Positions 38,754 to 47,839 of a stretch of 64,000 nt of DNA are shown here, piece by piece. The notes below the pieces were generated by a model. It searched no databases. It worked only from the letters and a program-made list of their open reading frames with translations, and was not told the origin of the DNA. Both the position numbers and the translations under genes were made by a program. How positions within the stretch are numbered: position 1 is the first letter of the stretch; every line of letters begins with the position of its first letter. The stretch is from JBBECJ01 sp963763325 (GTDB lineage Bacteria; Chloroflexota; Chloroflexia; Thermomicrobiales; CFX8): NCBI GenBank assembly GCA_963763325.1, contig CAVXOL010000001.1, positions 62,001 to 126,000 of the forward strand, read 5' to 3'.

Positions 38754-39169
38754 TGCGAATGAGTTCGACGCGACGACACCGTTCCCGAGCGCAGAGCATG
38801 GTTGAGTTCGCGCTCGTCACGCCACTTTTCATGCTGCTGCTCGTCGGGGTCTTCGAGGGCGCTCGGCTGGCCTACGCCTACAACACGGTCAATCACGCCG
38901 CCCAGGAAGCGGGCAGGCTCGCGATCCTCAGTGACACCGCCAGCACCGATGACGTGAAGCTCAAGGCCGTCGATGCGGCCGATCCGCTGACGGTGAATGC
39001 CAACCTGGTGACGGTTGATGTCAACGGTGGCAGCACCGCTTTCGGTGACCGGGTCCTCGGAGATCGGCTCAAGGTCACGGTTGGATACACGTTTGTCCCG
39101 GTCGTCAGCATGGTGTTCGGAGACGCTGGCCTGCAATTGATGGGCGAAACCGAATTGATGGTCGAGTAG
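38753..39169 (+). CDS. TadE-like pseudopilin, second copy
   Basis: About 138 residues, with AQSMVEFALVTPLFMLLLVGVFEGARLAYAYN as the membrane/pilin-like segment, followed by NHAAQEAGRLA as in the first copy. The ATG overlaps the previous stop. The C-terminal domain is a beta-rich extracytoplasmic fold. Confidence 0.85.
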   Translation: MRMSSTRRHRSRAQSMVEFALVTPLFMLLLVGVFEGARLAYAYNTVNHAAQEAGRLAILSDTASTDDVKLKAVDAADPLTVNANLVTVDVNGGSTAFGDRVLGDRLKVTVGYTFVPVVSMVFGDAGLQLMGETELMVE

Positions 39170-39202
39170 CCTGCCAGGTTTCTACCGAGAGGATTGCGAC
39201 CA

Positions 39203-40417
39203 GTGAGAGAGCGTCTACGAGAACGCATCCGCGCATCCAGCCGGCAACCCGGACAGGTACTGATCATCGTCGCACTGATGATCCCGGTCATGATCGGTGC
39301 GATGGGCATTGGGATCGACGTCGCCTACGTGTTCAAGGAGCGCCGTCAGCTCCAGAACGTGGCCGACCTGGCTGCACTCGGCGGCGTCGGCGCCCTCCCG
39401 GACGACGCCGCTAATGCCGAGACAATCGCCCAGCAGCTCGCCGTCGTCAACGGCGTCCCGGTTGAGATGGTGGCGGCCAACGCAGGTTATAACGGCGACG
39501 ACAACCAGCTGGAAGTCAGCGTCAGCCGGACGGTTGAGCTCTTCTTCATGCCGATCCTGGGCTACGATTCGGTCGAGATCTCAGCCCGAGCCGTTGCCGA
39601 GCACGCGACCGGGACCGGCACGGCCATCTTCGCCAAGAAGGATACCCACTGCTGGGACCAGTCGATCTATTGGGGAGGCAGCAATATCATCGTTGATGGC
39701 GATGCCCACTCGAACTCGGGGGTCACGATCCCATCCAGTGCGACAGGGAATACGCTGACCGGCGATCTGACGCACGGCATCTCCCCGAATGGCGATGTCT
39801 GCAACAGCTCGAAGGTTCGCCAGATCGGCGTCAACCCGAACATCCCGAAGGCACAACCGCTCGCACACCAGGCCTGGCCGGTTGTCTATTCCACATCCGA
39901 TTTCCCTTGCTCGATCAAACTGCTGGATACGGAGTGGGATCTTAGCCAGAACGGTCGATGGTGGGTCGGCAACGATGCTTCCAACGGGAATCTGAAGCCG
40001 GGCGTAATCTGCTACGAAGGTAGCAACTGGTTGACCCTCAAAGCCGATAACGTTTCAGGGACCGTTACCTTCGTGGCCCGGAACATCGAACTGACGGGCA
40101 ACAACTTCAACCTCAACCCGTATATGAATGATGTGGTCATCTACTCAACAGGGACGGCGTTCCACAACCCAACCACGCTGGCGCGCGCGGCGGTCACGCT
40201 CAATGTCTCTGGTGGAACGATAGCGGGGATGATCTACGAGAAGGCCAAAGACGTTGCTGAGGGCGGCAATCAGGGCGGGCAGGTCCGTATCAACGGGTCC
40301 AACGGCTTCCGGCTGAATGGCTCAATCGTCGCTTGGGCCGTCAGGCTCGAAGGCAACAACTGGTCAATCGTCAATAACCTCGAAGGACTCTCGGAGCCTG
40401 CTCACCTGGTCGAATAG
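39203..40417 (+). CDS. TadG-like Flp pilus-assembly protein
   Basis: About 404 residues. The GTG at 39203 follows gagagga. Residues 15-40 (GQVLIIVALMIPVMIGAMGIGIDVAYVF) and KERRQLQNVADLAALGG match the N-terminal region of TadG/DUF2134 proteins. The remaining ~330 residues are a predicted extracellular domain rich in Asn, Gly and Ser with beta-solenoid-like repetition (NIIVDGDAHSNSGV, NIELTGNNFNLN, GGTIAGMIYEK), without a recognised VWA motif. Third gene of the operon. Confidence 0.8.
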   Translation: MRERLRERIRASSRQPGQVLIIVALMIPVMIGAMGIGIDVAYVFKERRQLQNVADLAALGGVGALPDDAANAETIAQQLAVVNGVPVEMVAANAGYNGDDNQLEVSVSRTVELFFMPILGYDSVEISARAVAEHATGTGTAIFAKKDTHCWDQSIYWGGSNIIVDGDAHSNSGVTIPSSATGNTLTGDLTHGISPNGDVCNSSKVRQIGVNPNIPKAQPLAHQAWPVVYSTSDFPCSIKLLDTEWDLSQNGRWWVGNDASNGNLKPGVICYEGSNWLTLKADNVSGTVTFVARNIELTGNNFNLNPYMNDVVIYSTGTAFHNPTTLARAAVTLNVSGGTIAGMIYEKAKDVAEGGNQGGQVRINGSNGFRLNGSIVAWAVRLEGNNWSIVNNLEGLSEPAHLVE

Positions 40418-40819
40418 CAACAACTGATTCCTCCCAGATCCCTCCCCCGTCTGACACTCAGGCCTCTGGCAGTGATCGCTTCCAGGTCCACGCGCGGCCG
40501 CAGGCGTTCATAGACCATCCGCAATCCGCGACAGGATAGCGAACGCGCTGTCGTGATATACTTGCCTTTAGTGGCCTCTTGGCGAATTGCCAGCTACGCC
40601 GGTGACAACCCAGGGCGTTGTCTCAGCCACAATGCGCTGACCCACCCAGATCGTATCCGGTTCAGTTTCTGATGCCCGCGCGACCATGTCTGGTGCGATC
40701 CAGGCGTCTCGCCGCGTGAGCGATGGTGCGTTGCCGGCCCCGGCAACAACCCCGTTGTGCGGAATTCGTTGGCTCTGGCCGTTCCCATGACATGACACGA
40801 CACACGCGAAGGAGAACGC
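40418..40819. other. Intergenic stretch without a gene
   Basis: No ORF with a start signal and coherent composition on either strand. It should contain the terminator of the pseudopilin operon and a promoter for the gene at 40820, but neither is clear. Confidence 0.5.
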
Positions 40820-41140
40820 ATGCCAACCATCCGACGACACTTCCGACGAGTCGAAGCGCCTGCCGGTTTTGGCACGATCCAGAGCGGCGACGGCTATCTG
40901 GCCACCGTCCGCTACGGATTGACCGTGCTCCAGGAGATTGTCAGCACCCAGCACTGGTCCAGCTCCAGCGCCGTCAAGGGCGTGCTCCAGATCACTGGCC
41001 GCCTCCACATCACGTCCGGCTCGATGCCATTCGAAGGTGATCAACTCACGTTGCGGCTTGATGATGGCCGTGACCTCGCGTTCCAGGTGATTGGATCGGG
41101 TCCCGAGTACACCGTCGATGCCACCGGCTCGTTGATGTGA
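40820..41140 (+). CDS. Small hypothetical protein
   Basis: 106 residues. The ATG at 40820 is preceded by gaaggagaa. Sequence such as FRRVEAPAGFGTIQSGDG, VLQITGRLHI and LTLRLDDGRDLAF suggests a compact beta-barrel. I recognise similar small unnamed proteins in Chloroflexota. The stop codon lies inside a long hairpin. Confidence 0.65.
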   Translation: MPTIRRHFRRVEAPAGFGTIQSGDGYLATVRYGLTVLQEIVSTQHWSSSSAVKGVLQITGRLHITSGSMPFEGDQLTLRLDDGRDLAFQVIGSGPEYTVDATGSLM

Positions 41141-41204
41141 TTCCTGTCAGCGGGCGGTATGTCCCGAACGCGGCATTCCGCCTGCTGCCAGGAATCACAT
41201 CAAC
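41131..41204 (+). terminator. Long hairpin enclosing the stop codon of the upstream gene
   Basis: 27-base arms (41131-41157 and 41178-41204) are inverted with two mismatches around a 20-base loop. The TGA stop at 41138-41140 is inside the first arm. It is terminator-like but lacks a U tract. Confidence 0.6.
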
Positions 41205-41358
41205 CGGGACGGATCGGGCCTGCTGTCACGAACGACAGCCCGCTAATCCGCCGCTAAGCCCCGGATAAGCCAAGCATCCTATCGTGATCTCAACGAAGCG
41301 TTGTGAGTGTTCTCGGCGACACATCAGCCGGACACCCCACGCCGAGAGGAGTCCGGAG

Positions 41359-41598
41359 ATGCAGGCGATCAAATACACAGTTCGACACATCAGTTCAGTT
41401 GCCAGACCAGCAGACGGCTCCGCGCTCCGGGCCGGGAATGTCGTCACGGTGACGGTGCCGCTGCTCACGATGGGCGATGGACTGCTGGCTATTGGCCAGC
41501 AGTGGTCAGAGCTGATTCTGGAACACGAAGAACCCACCGCGTCGCACGACGATTCGTGGCACGCTGGGTTCCTCGCGACACTGGCAGATCCAGCCTGA
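41359..41598 (+). CDS. Small hypothetical protein, paralogue B
   Basis: 79 residues; gagaggagtccggag precedes the ATG. Paralogous to the protein at 36632 over its central 45 residues. Its stop codon abuts the stop codon of the convergent carboxypeptidase gene with no intervening base, so both 3' ends overlap at the transcript level. Confidence 0.65.
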   Translation: MQAIKYTVRHISSVARPADGSALRAGNVVTVTVPLLTMGDGLLAIGQQWSELILEHEEPTASHDDSWHAGFLATLADPA

Positions 41599-43269
41599 CT
41601 ACGCCAGCGCCACCTCGCGGCGGACGGTGCCACCCTTCTCGGAGCGGGCGATGATGGTGCAACTGCCGCTGCCACGGACGAGCCATTCGAGCAGCCGTTC
41701 GTTATCGACCTTCGCCATCCCGTAAGCGAACATCATCCCACGGGCAACCGAGCGGCCCTGGAGTTGGCCGATCTGCTGCTTCTGCTTGCCGACGATCGTC
41801 ATCGCGCCTTCGATCTCGACCTCGATCGGCTCGGTCAGGCCATTGCGCTGGGCCTGGTCGCTGCCGTTGGTTGGCAGGTAGCCGTGGTTCTCGATCGTCG
41901 CGCGGACGACGAAGGCATCGTCGGCGATCTTCTCGACCTCAACGTCTCCAATCGCCAGCTTCGGCAGCATCGCCGCCTGCCGGAGCGAGAATGTCGCGTT
42001 GCGCTCGCACTCGTCGGCCAGGAACTCGGGCGGCGCGTTCTGGCGGACTTCCTTGCTCTTCCAGCCGCCGATCTCGACCGAGCCAAGCTGCGGGTGATCG
42101 AACGGCTGCCAGGCAACAAAGCCGCGCCCACCAAGCTGCTCGTCGTTGAAGGTCAGCAGCTTGAGGCCGTCCTCCTCAGTCTGCTCGCGGACGGTTCGCA
42201 TCGGGTCCTTGGCCGGTCGCTCGATCCCGGCCCTGGACTGGATGTCCCACAGTTCCGTCGCGAACGAGAACATGCCGAGATGCTCGTAGGTCCACTCGAT
42301 GAAGCCGCCGGAGGTCGAGCGGCGGCCCCGGTCGTCCACCTCAGGGAAGGCGTCGTAGACCGACGCGCACGGGTAGCCAGTGATCCCTTCCCCGATCTCG
42401 CCCATCTTCTTGTAGACCTCGGCGTCGCCCTTCGGCAGCGTGCTGTCACCAACTGCACACGGCGAACGGAGGATGACGCCACCAGTCGTGTGGTAGTTCT
42501 GGACGATGACGATGTTGCGGTGCGACTCGACGAAGGTCGCAACCGCCCGCGTCTCCGGCTCGGAGAGCGGGAACGGCCCGCCGCCACGCTGCAATGCCGT
42601 CCAGTTGGCCGGCCAGTTGCGGTTCTGGTCGATCCCGTACTTCGAGCGCGCGATCTTGACCGGACCACGGACGTGCTCGTTGAGCAGACCTTCGGTGTAG
42701 AGCCGGTAGAACTCGCCGGTCAGCTCATCCGGACGGCGCTTGACCATCAGCCGGGCATCCTGCTCCGAAACGCGCCACTCACCCTTCGGGTCCGCAACGC
42801 GCATCTGGAGAATCAGGCCATCCTCATTGATGTCGTGCGGCGTCAGCCCCTCGTCCTCGTCTTCGTACGGCCACGGACGGACCGACGATCGCAGCGTCAG
42901 GGGCGATGTCAGATACAGCTCGGCTCCGTCTGGCTGAACTCGTGGCGCGAGGTAGAAGGTGAAGCGGTCCAGCAAAGCCGTGATCTCGTCGTCGCTGCCG
43001 TAGCCACCCAGCAGCAGATCGGCGGTGTGAAGGACGACATTGCTGCCCGTCACTTCACCGGCGTGGATGTTGCCGTCGATGTACATGGCCGGTTTCTCGT
43101 CGGATGCACCCGTCTCCTGATTTGTGATCGTCAGCAGCCAGATATCGCGCCCCTCGAACGACTGCCCGATCGACTCCAGCGTCGCCAGCTTCGGGTACTG
43201 CTGCTCCAGGCCGCGCAGAATGTCAGTCAGTTCGTCGTACGTGTAGAAGCGTGTGATGTCGGTCGGCAT
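41599..43269 (-). CDS. M14-family zinc carboxypeptidase
   Basis: 556 residues. Zinc ligands are visible in GNIHAGEV (HxxE) and in the later QNYHTTGG histidine. Substrate-binding arginine and DQNRNWPANW lie between them, and the catalytic glutamate is in SFATELWD. The C-terminal ~150 residues form an additional beta domain. The enzyme would remove C-terminal residues from peptides. No signal peptide follows the chosen ATG at 43269, so it is probably cytoplasmic or its start is different. The start aligns with ITRFYTYDELTDIL typical of this bacterial subgroup. Confidence 0.9.
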   Translation of the reverse strand: MPTDITRFYTYDELTDILRGLEQQYPKLATLESIGQSFEGRDIWLLTITNQETGASDEKPAMYIDGNIHAGEVTGSNVVLHTADLLLGGYGSDDEITALLDRFTFYLAPRVQPDGAELYLTSPLTLRSSVRPWPYEDEDEGLTPHDINEDGLILQMRVADPKGEWRVSEQDARLMVKRRPDELTGEFYRLYTEGLLNEHVRGPVKIARSKYGIDQNRNWPANWTALQRGGGPFPLSEPETRAVATFVESHRNIVIVQNYHTTGGVILRSPCAVGDSTLPKGDAEVYKKMGEIGEGITGYPCASVYDAFPEVDDRGRRSTSGGFIEWTYEHLGMFSFATELWDIQSRAGIERPAKDPMRTVREQTEEDGLKLLTFNDEQLGGRGFVAWQPFDHPQLGSVEIGGWKSKEVRQNAPPEFLADECERNATFSLRQAAMLPKLAIGDVEVEKIADDAFVVRATIENHGYLPTNGSDQAQRNGLTEPIEVEIEGAMTIVGKQKQQIGQLQGRSVARGMMFAYGMAKVDNERLLEWLVRGSGSCTIIARSEKGGTVRREVALA

Positions 43270-43301
43270 TCGGTGTGTGGTTCCTTTCGTGTGTTCGTTG
43301 A

Positions 43302-43383
43302 TCGGGAACCGGGAATCGGGTGCATCGAGCGGAGCGTGTCTCGTCAACGCCCCGAATCCCGATTCCCGGTTCCCGATTCCCGA
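43302..43383. repeat. Inverted heptamer array (GGGAATC-type)
   Basis: Left arm 43302-43320 (tcgggaa ccgggaa tcggg) is perfectly inverted over 19 bases at 43358-43376, within a five-heptad right arm (43351-43383). It lies between the carboxypeptidase start and the stop of the next minus-strand gene. Confidence 0.85.
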
Positions 43384-43384
43384 C

Positions 43385-44483
43385 CTAGCGAACCCGTCCC
43401 CGCGCGATGATCGGCCAGGTCTCGGCGACCTCGCCGTCGCGGATCAGGTACATCTCGTCCTGGAGGTTGACGGCCGGGCAGACGTGGTTGGGGATGACCT
43501 CGACCTTGTCGCCGACCTTCATTGTCTGGGCCGATTCGGGCAGCCGCAGCCAGCCGTGCTCTTCCGAGAGCGAGATGATCTCGGCCTCGGGGTACTCGAC
43601 GATGTAGCCGAACCCCTTGCGGCCGATCGAGGCGTCGCTCGTGAGCGTCTTCGAGCCACAGTCGAGGATGGCGCGGTCGGGGGCCGGACGGCTGGTGACG
43701 GTCGCCAGGATGCGCAGCGCGCAGTCCTCCGGCTTGACGCCGAAGCGGAAGTCGCTGTTGTCGTAGAAGACGTAGGTGCCGGGGCGCATCTCGGTGATGC
43801 CCTCGATCGTTGTCGTGTGCCTGGCGGAAGGTGTCGAGCCGAACTGATACGACGCTGATGTCGAAGCCATGCTCGCGGAGTTGCTCGGCCGTCTCGACGA
43901 TCGCCGTCCCGGCCGCGACTGCCGTCGACTTGATGCCATCCGGCTCGACGGTCGCACCGGCGTGGCCCTCGTGGGTCATCAGGCCGACGACGCGCAGGTG
44001 TGGCATCTCGTTGCGGATCATTTCCGCTAATCCGAGCGCCTCGTCCGGGCGGACTCCAGCCCGGTTCTGGCCGGTGTTCAGCTCGATGACGACATCCAGC
44101 GTCTTGCCGGCCTCGCCCATCGCGCCGTCCAGCCCGCGCGCGACATCGACGGTATCGACAGCGACGCGAACCTTCGCCCGCTCCATCAGCGCAATCAGCC
44201 GCCGGTAGCTTGATCGGCCCGACGATCTCGTTGGCGATGAAGAAGTCGTCGTAGACGCCGGCATCGACCAGCGCCTCGGCCTCGCCAATCTTGGCGACGG
44301 TGATCCCGCTCGCCCCCAGCGCCTTCTGCCGCTCGGCGACGGCAGCCGTCTTGTGCGTCTTGAAGTGCGGCCGCAATGTCACCCCGCACGACCGGGCGTA
44401 CTCCGCCATATCGTTCAGGTTCCGCTCAGAATCTCCTCGTGGACGACCAGTGACGGTGTATCCAGTTCATCGCGGTAACTCAT
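43385..44483 (-). CDS. PLP-dependent D-threonine aldolase/D-serine dehydratase-like protein (three frameshifts)
   Basis: The reconstructed protein (~365 residues) begins MSYRDELDTPSLVVHEEIL, carries the PLP-lysine motif LRPHFKTHKTAAVAE, then KIGEAEALVDAGVYDDFFIAN, IELNTGQNRAGV, THEGHAG, TYVFYDNSDF and a C-terminal LPNHVCPAVNL-like metal site (IPNHVCPAVNLQDE). This order is that of alanine-racemase-fold D-threonine aldolases and D-serine dehydratases. Frame changes are required at about 44428 (one g missing), 44209 and 43842 (one extra base each). All coding blocks are otherwise well conserved. The exact substrate cannot be told. Confidence 0.82.
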
Positions 44484-44561
44484 CTATCCCTCCCCGGTCG
44501 ATGTCGTGATCTCGTGTCACGCAACGGTCGGGTGCAATGTACCGCAACTTGCCCTGGTCGG

Positions 44562-45173
44562 TCAGTTGTCTGCTGCAACTGGTGCGGCGCCGAGACCGCG
44601 CAGAATGAAGTCGAGTGTCTGCTCGGCCGCCTCGTCCGGCGAGATTCGTCCCTGACTGACGGCAACCCGAAACGCACCCATCGTCGTCCCAACCAGCTCG
44701 GCGGCCAGATCGGGATCGAGCGGTCGGAAGACGCCCTCATGGATGCCCTCGCGGACGATCCGATGGGTCATCCGGCGGACCGGGTCGAAGCGGCGCATGA
44801 CCTCGGCGAAGGCTTCCGGGCCGACCGATGGGGCCAGGTCGTGGCCCGCCTGTCGATTCGCGGCGAAATACCGCAGCATCTCGGAGACGAGCACCCGCAG
44901 CCGCTCCTCGGCGCCGACCGTTGCGTCGATTGCCTCGGTCAGGCGCTCCATGAAGCGCGTTACCTCGCGTTCGAGGTAGGCCAGCAACAGGTGGTGCTTG
45001 TCGGGGAAGTAACCATAGACCGTGTTGCGCGCGACCCCTGCCCGTTCGGCGACGAGTGCCAGCGAGAGTCCTTCGAGCCCGCGCTCGCGCATCAGTTCGC
45101 CCCAGGCGTCGAGCAGGGCCGACTCGACGCGCTGCCGGTGCTCTCCGACCGTCGATTCCGATATGCGTGGCAT
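44562..45173 (-). CDS. TetR/AcrR-family regulator
   Basis: 203 residues with an N-terminal TetR HTH (LVAERAGVARNTVYGYFPDKHHLL) and a helical ligand-binding domain. It begins 3 bases after the MMPL exporter stop, so it is the second gene of that operon and presumably represses it. Confidence 0.9.
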   Translation of the reverse strand: MPRISESTVGEHRQRVESALLDAWGELMRERGLEGLSLALVAERAGVARNTVYGYFPDKHHLLLAYLEREVTRFMERLTEAIDATVGAEERLRVLVSEMLRYFAANRQAGHDLAPSVGPEAFAEVMRRFDPVRRMTHRIVREGIHEGVFRPLDPDLAAELVGTTMGAFRVAVSQGRISPDEAAEQTLDFILRGLGAAPVAADN

Positions 45174-45176
45174 CGG

Positions 45177-47558
45177 CTATCGTCCCTCCGCAGGCTCTTT
45201 CCTGCTGGCAACTCGACGAGGGTTACCGGGCCACCAGTTCCGGTCGCCAAGCAGCTCGACGATCGACGGGACGAGCAGGGAGCGGGTCACGAAGGTGTCG
45301 ATCAGGACACCGACGGCAACCGCGAACCCCAACTGGAACAGATCGCGCAACGGCAGCGTCATCAGTGCCGCGAAGGTTCCCGCCAGAATAATGCCCGCCG
45401 AGGTGATGACGCCGCCAGTCCGGACGAGCGCACGCTCGGTCGCCTTGCGAGTGTCGAGGGTCTGGACTTCTTCCCGAACGCGAGACATCAGGTAGATACT
45501 GTAGTCGACGCCGAGCGCGTTGAGGAAGACGAACAGCAGGAACGGCACGCTCGATCCCACGCTGTCCTGACCGAATACGTAGCGGAAGACGAGGACCGAG
45601 AAGCCGAGTGTCGCGAAGTAGGTCAGTGCGATCGTCCCACCGAGATAGAGCGCGGCGACGACCGAGCGCAGCAGCAGGCCAAGAATGAGCATGATCGCGA
45701 TCAGAATGATCGGCAGCACGACCAGTGAGTCGCGCGTGTTCGCCGCGCGGGTGTCGGCGCTCTCGGCCGTCTCGCCGCCGACGAGGATGCTGTCGCGGGG
45801 CAGGCCATTTGCCTCGGCGGCATCGCGGGCCGTGTCCCGGATATCGGGGATCAGGTCCATCGCCTCATTACTGTACGGATTCTCGTTGATGGTCACGTCG
45901 ATCTGAGCGACCGAGTTGTCGGTAGAGGTGAACCGTACCGCTGAGACGTACAAACCGATTGCCTGGCCAATGTCCGACTCCGGGTCGATCTCGCTGCCGG
46001 GGGGCGGGCCGTCAGCGCCTTCGACTCGCGCCATATCGATCGAGTCGCGAACATCCGGCGGGATCGTGTTGACGGCGGCGGTGACCGCGTTCACGTCGGG
46101 TCCGGTGCCGCGTCCGAATGGGTCGCTCGGCCCGGCAACTGCGACGATGCCGTCGGTGCTTGCGAGCGCGTCGGCAATGGCGTTGACGGTCGCAAGATTG
46201 CCCTCGTCGAACGTGCTCGTGCTGTCTGGGAACTGGACATAGACACTGGTTGGCGCGAGGCTGCCTGCTGGGAAGCTTGCCCGCAGTGCTTCGAACCCTT
46301 CGACCGAATCAACGTTCGACGGCAGGCTCTCCAGCGAATCGTAGCTGATCTCGAAGAGGACCATCCCGGAGATCAGCAGTGTCAGTGCAAGGGTCGTAAT
46401 CGTCAGAACTCGGGCCGGCCGTTCAAGGACGAGGTGCGCGACGCGGGTCCAGAGGCGGCTGTCGCCGGTCTCGGCGTTGTCCGGGTCGTAGGCTGGCCGG
46501 AAAGGCCAGAACCCACCCCGGCCGATGATCGCCAGGACGGCGGGAATCAGCGTGAGCGCGGCCGCCATCATGATCGCGATCGCGATCGCGATGATCGGGC
46601 CGAGCGCGCTGTACGACCCCAGATCGGCCAGTAACAGGAGCAGGGAGGCGACGATCAGCGTCCCACCCGCCGACAGGATCGCTTCACTGACGCCGCGCAT
46701 TGCCGCCTGCATCGCCTCATGCTTGTTCTGGTGACGACGCAACTCCTCGCGGTAGCGCGAGGCAATGAACAGGTAGTAGTCGGTTCCGGCGCCGAACAGG
46801 ATAACGGTCATGATGCCGGTCGACTGACCATTGATCGGGAAATCGATCGCGTCGAGGATCCCGGCCGCGATGCCACCCGCCATCTGGAAGACGACACCGA
46901 CGATCAGCAGCGGCACGATCGCGATCACCGGCGAGCGGTAGATCAGCAGCAGCAGGACGAGGACGAGCGCAACGGTCACCAGCAGCAGGAAGACGTCGAT
47001 CTCGGCGAAGACCGAGACGAAGTCGGAGATCAGCCCACCTGGCCCACTGACCTTTACCAGCAACTCGCTGCTGTCGACCGGCTCGGTCACGTCGCGGATC
47101 GTCTCGATCCGCTCAGCGTACGGTTCCTCGGCGACCGAGCCGGTGATCGTGACGATCATCGTCATCGCCGTGTTGTCCGGCGAAACCAGTTCTCCTCGCG
47201 CCTGCGGAATGTTGAAGATCGAGACGATGCCGCCGACGTTGCTGTTCGGTTCCTCCTGCATGGCGGCGATCTCGGTGTAGATGCCTTCGGCTGCCGCGAA
47301 ATTGCTGTCGGTGAGGCCGTCCGGGTTGCGAAAGACGATGATGGCTGGTGTGCCGTCGCTCGGAAACTCTTCGCGCACCAGTTCGGCGGCGCGCTTCGAC
47401 TCGGCGCTCTCCGGCAGGAACTGGAGCGCGTCGTTCTCGGTCACTTCGCTGAGTGTCGGCGTCAGCGGGATCACAAGGACTGCAACGACGAGCCAGATCG
47501 CGAGGACGATCCACTTCCCCCGCCGGGAACTCGACATGTCAGTCAGCCAGTGAAGCAT
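45177..47558 (-). CDS. MMPL/RND-family membrane transporter
   Basis: About 793 residues with two repeats of the RND fold: a single helix at residues 12-33, a large extracytoplasmic loop (about 40-190), then five to six helices including the GxxxDYYLF motif (FGAGTDYYLFIASRYREEL), and a second half with the matching LGVDYSIYLMSRVREE. This duplication is typical of MMPL proteins that export lipids or hydrophobic compounds using proton flux. The ATG at 47558 follows ggagggg. The downstream TetR gene and the upstream palindromes suggest ligand-induced control. Confidence 0.92.
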   Translation of the reverse strand: MLHWLTDMSSSRRGKWIVLAIWLVVAVLVIPLTPTLSEVTENDALQFLPESAESKRAAELVREEFPSDGTPAIIVFRNPDGLTDSNFAAAEGIYTEIAAMQEEPNSNVGGIVSIFNIPQARGELVSPDNTAMTMIVTITGSVAEEPYAERIETIRDVTEPVDSSELLVKVSGPGGLISDFVSVFAEIDVFLLLVTVALVLVLLLLIYRSPVIAIVPLLIVGVVFQMAGGIAAGILDAIDFPINGQSTGIMTVILFGAGTDYYLFIASRYREELRRHQNKHEAMQAAMRGVSEAILSAGGTLIVASLLLLLADLGSYSALGPIIAIAIAIMMAAALTLIPAVLAIIGRGGFWPFRPAYDPDNAETGDSRLWTRVAHLVLERPARVLTITTLALTLLISGMVLFEISYDSLESLPSNVDSVEGFEALRASFPAGSLAPTSVYVQFPDSTSTFDEGNLATVNAIADALASTDGIVAVAGPSDPFGRGTGPDVNAVTAAVNTIPPDVRDSIDMARVEGADGPPPGSEIDPESDIGQAIGLYVSAVRFTSTDNSVAQIDVTINENPYSNEAMDLIPDIRDTARDAAEANGLPRDSILVGGETAESADTRAANTRDSLVVLPIILIAIMLILGLLLRSVVAALYLGGTIALTYFATLGFSVLVFRYVFGQDSVGSSVPFLLFVFLNALGVDYSIYLMSRVREEVQTLDTRKATERALVRTGGVITSAGIILAGTFAALMTLPLRDLFQLGFAVAVGVLIDTFVTRSLLVPSIVELLGDRNWWPGNPRRVASRKEPAEGR

Positions 47559-47576
47559 CGCCCCTCCATACACAGT

Positions 47577-47745
47577 GACGTAGTGCAAACCAATCGACGC
47601 GACGACGTATCTTTGGGACGTAGTGTCGCAAAAATCAACATCAATGTCTAGTAGAGATTTATGGAGCCGTAGCGAAGCGGAGCGAACGATCGTTCGTCCA
47701 TGGTCATGCCGCTGCCTCTGTTATCCCGACGCAGGACGGATAACA
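47577..47745 (-). promoter_or_regulatory. Candidate operators upstream of the exporter operon
   Basis: gacgtagtg occurs twice as a direct repeat (47577-47585, 47617-47625). cgaacgatcgttcg is a perfect 14-base palindrome at 47684-47697, and tgttatcc/ggataaca is an 8-bp inverted pair at 47719-47726/47738-47745. Any of these could bind the TetR protein; none is proven. Confidence 0.4.
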
Positions 47746-47839
47746 ACGCTACGGGTTCGTCGCGACTGCGGCACACACCCGTGTGGAACACGTCGCAAAC
47801 AAGCGAACCGACTGGCTGATGACCTGACCGGCTACTCCG

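Noticed and set aside
41764..43410. 548-codon plus-strand frame opposite the carboxypeptidase
   Set aside because: Antisense of a well-conserved M14 gene, with no recognisable domain or ribosome binding site.
44514..45728. 404-codon plus-strand frame across the TetR and MMPL genes
   Set aside because: Spans two real minus-strand genes and has no coherent protein features.
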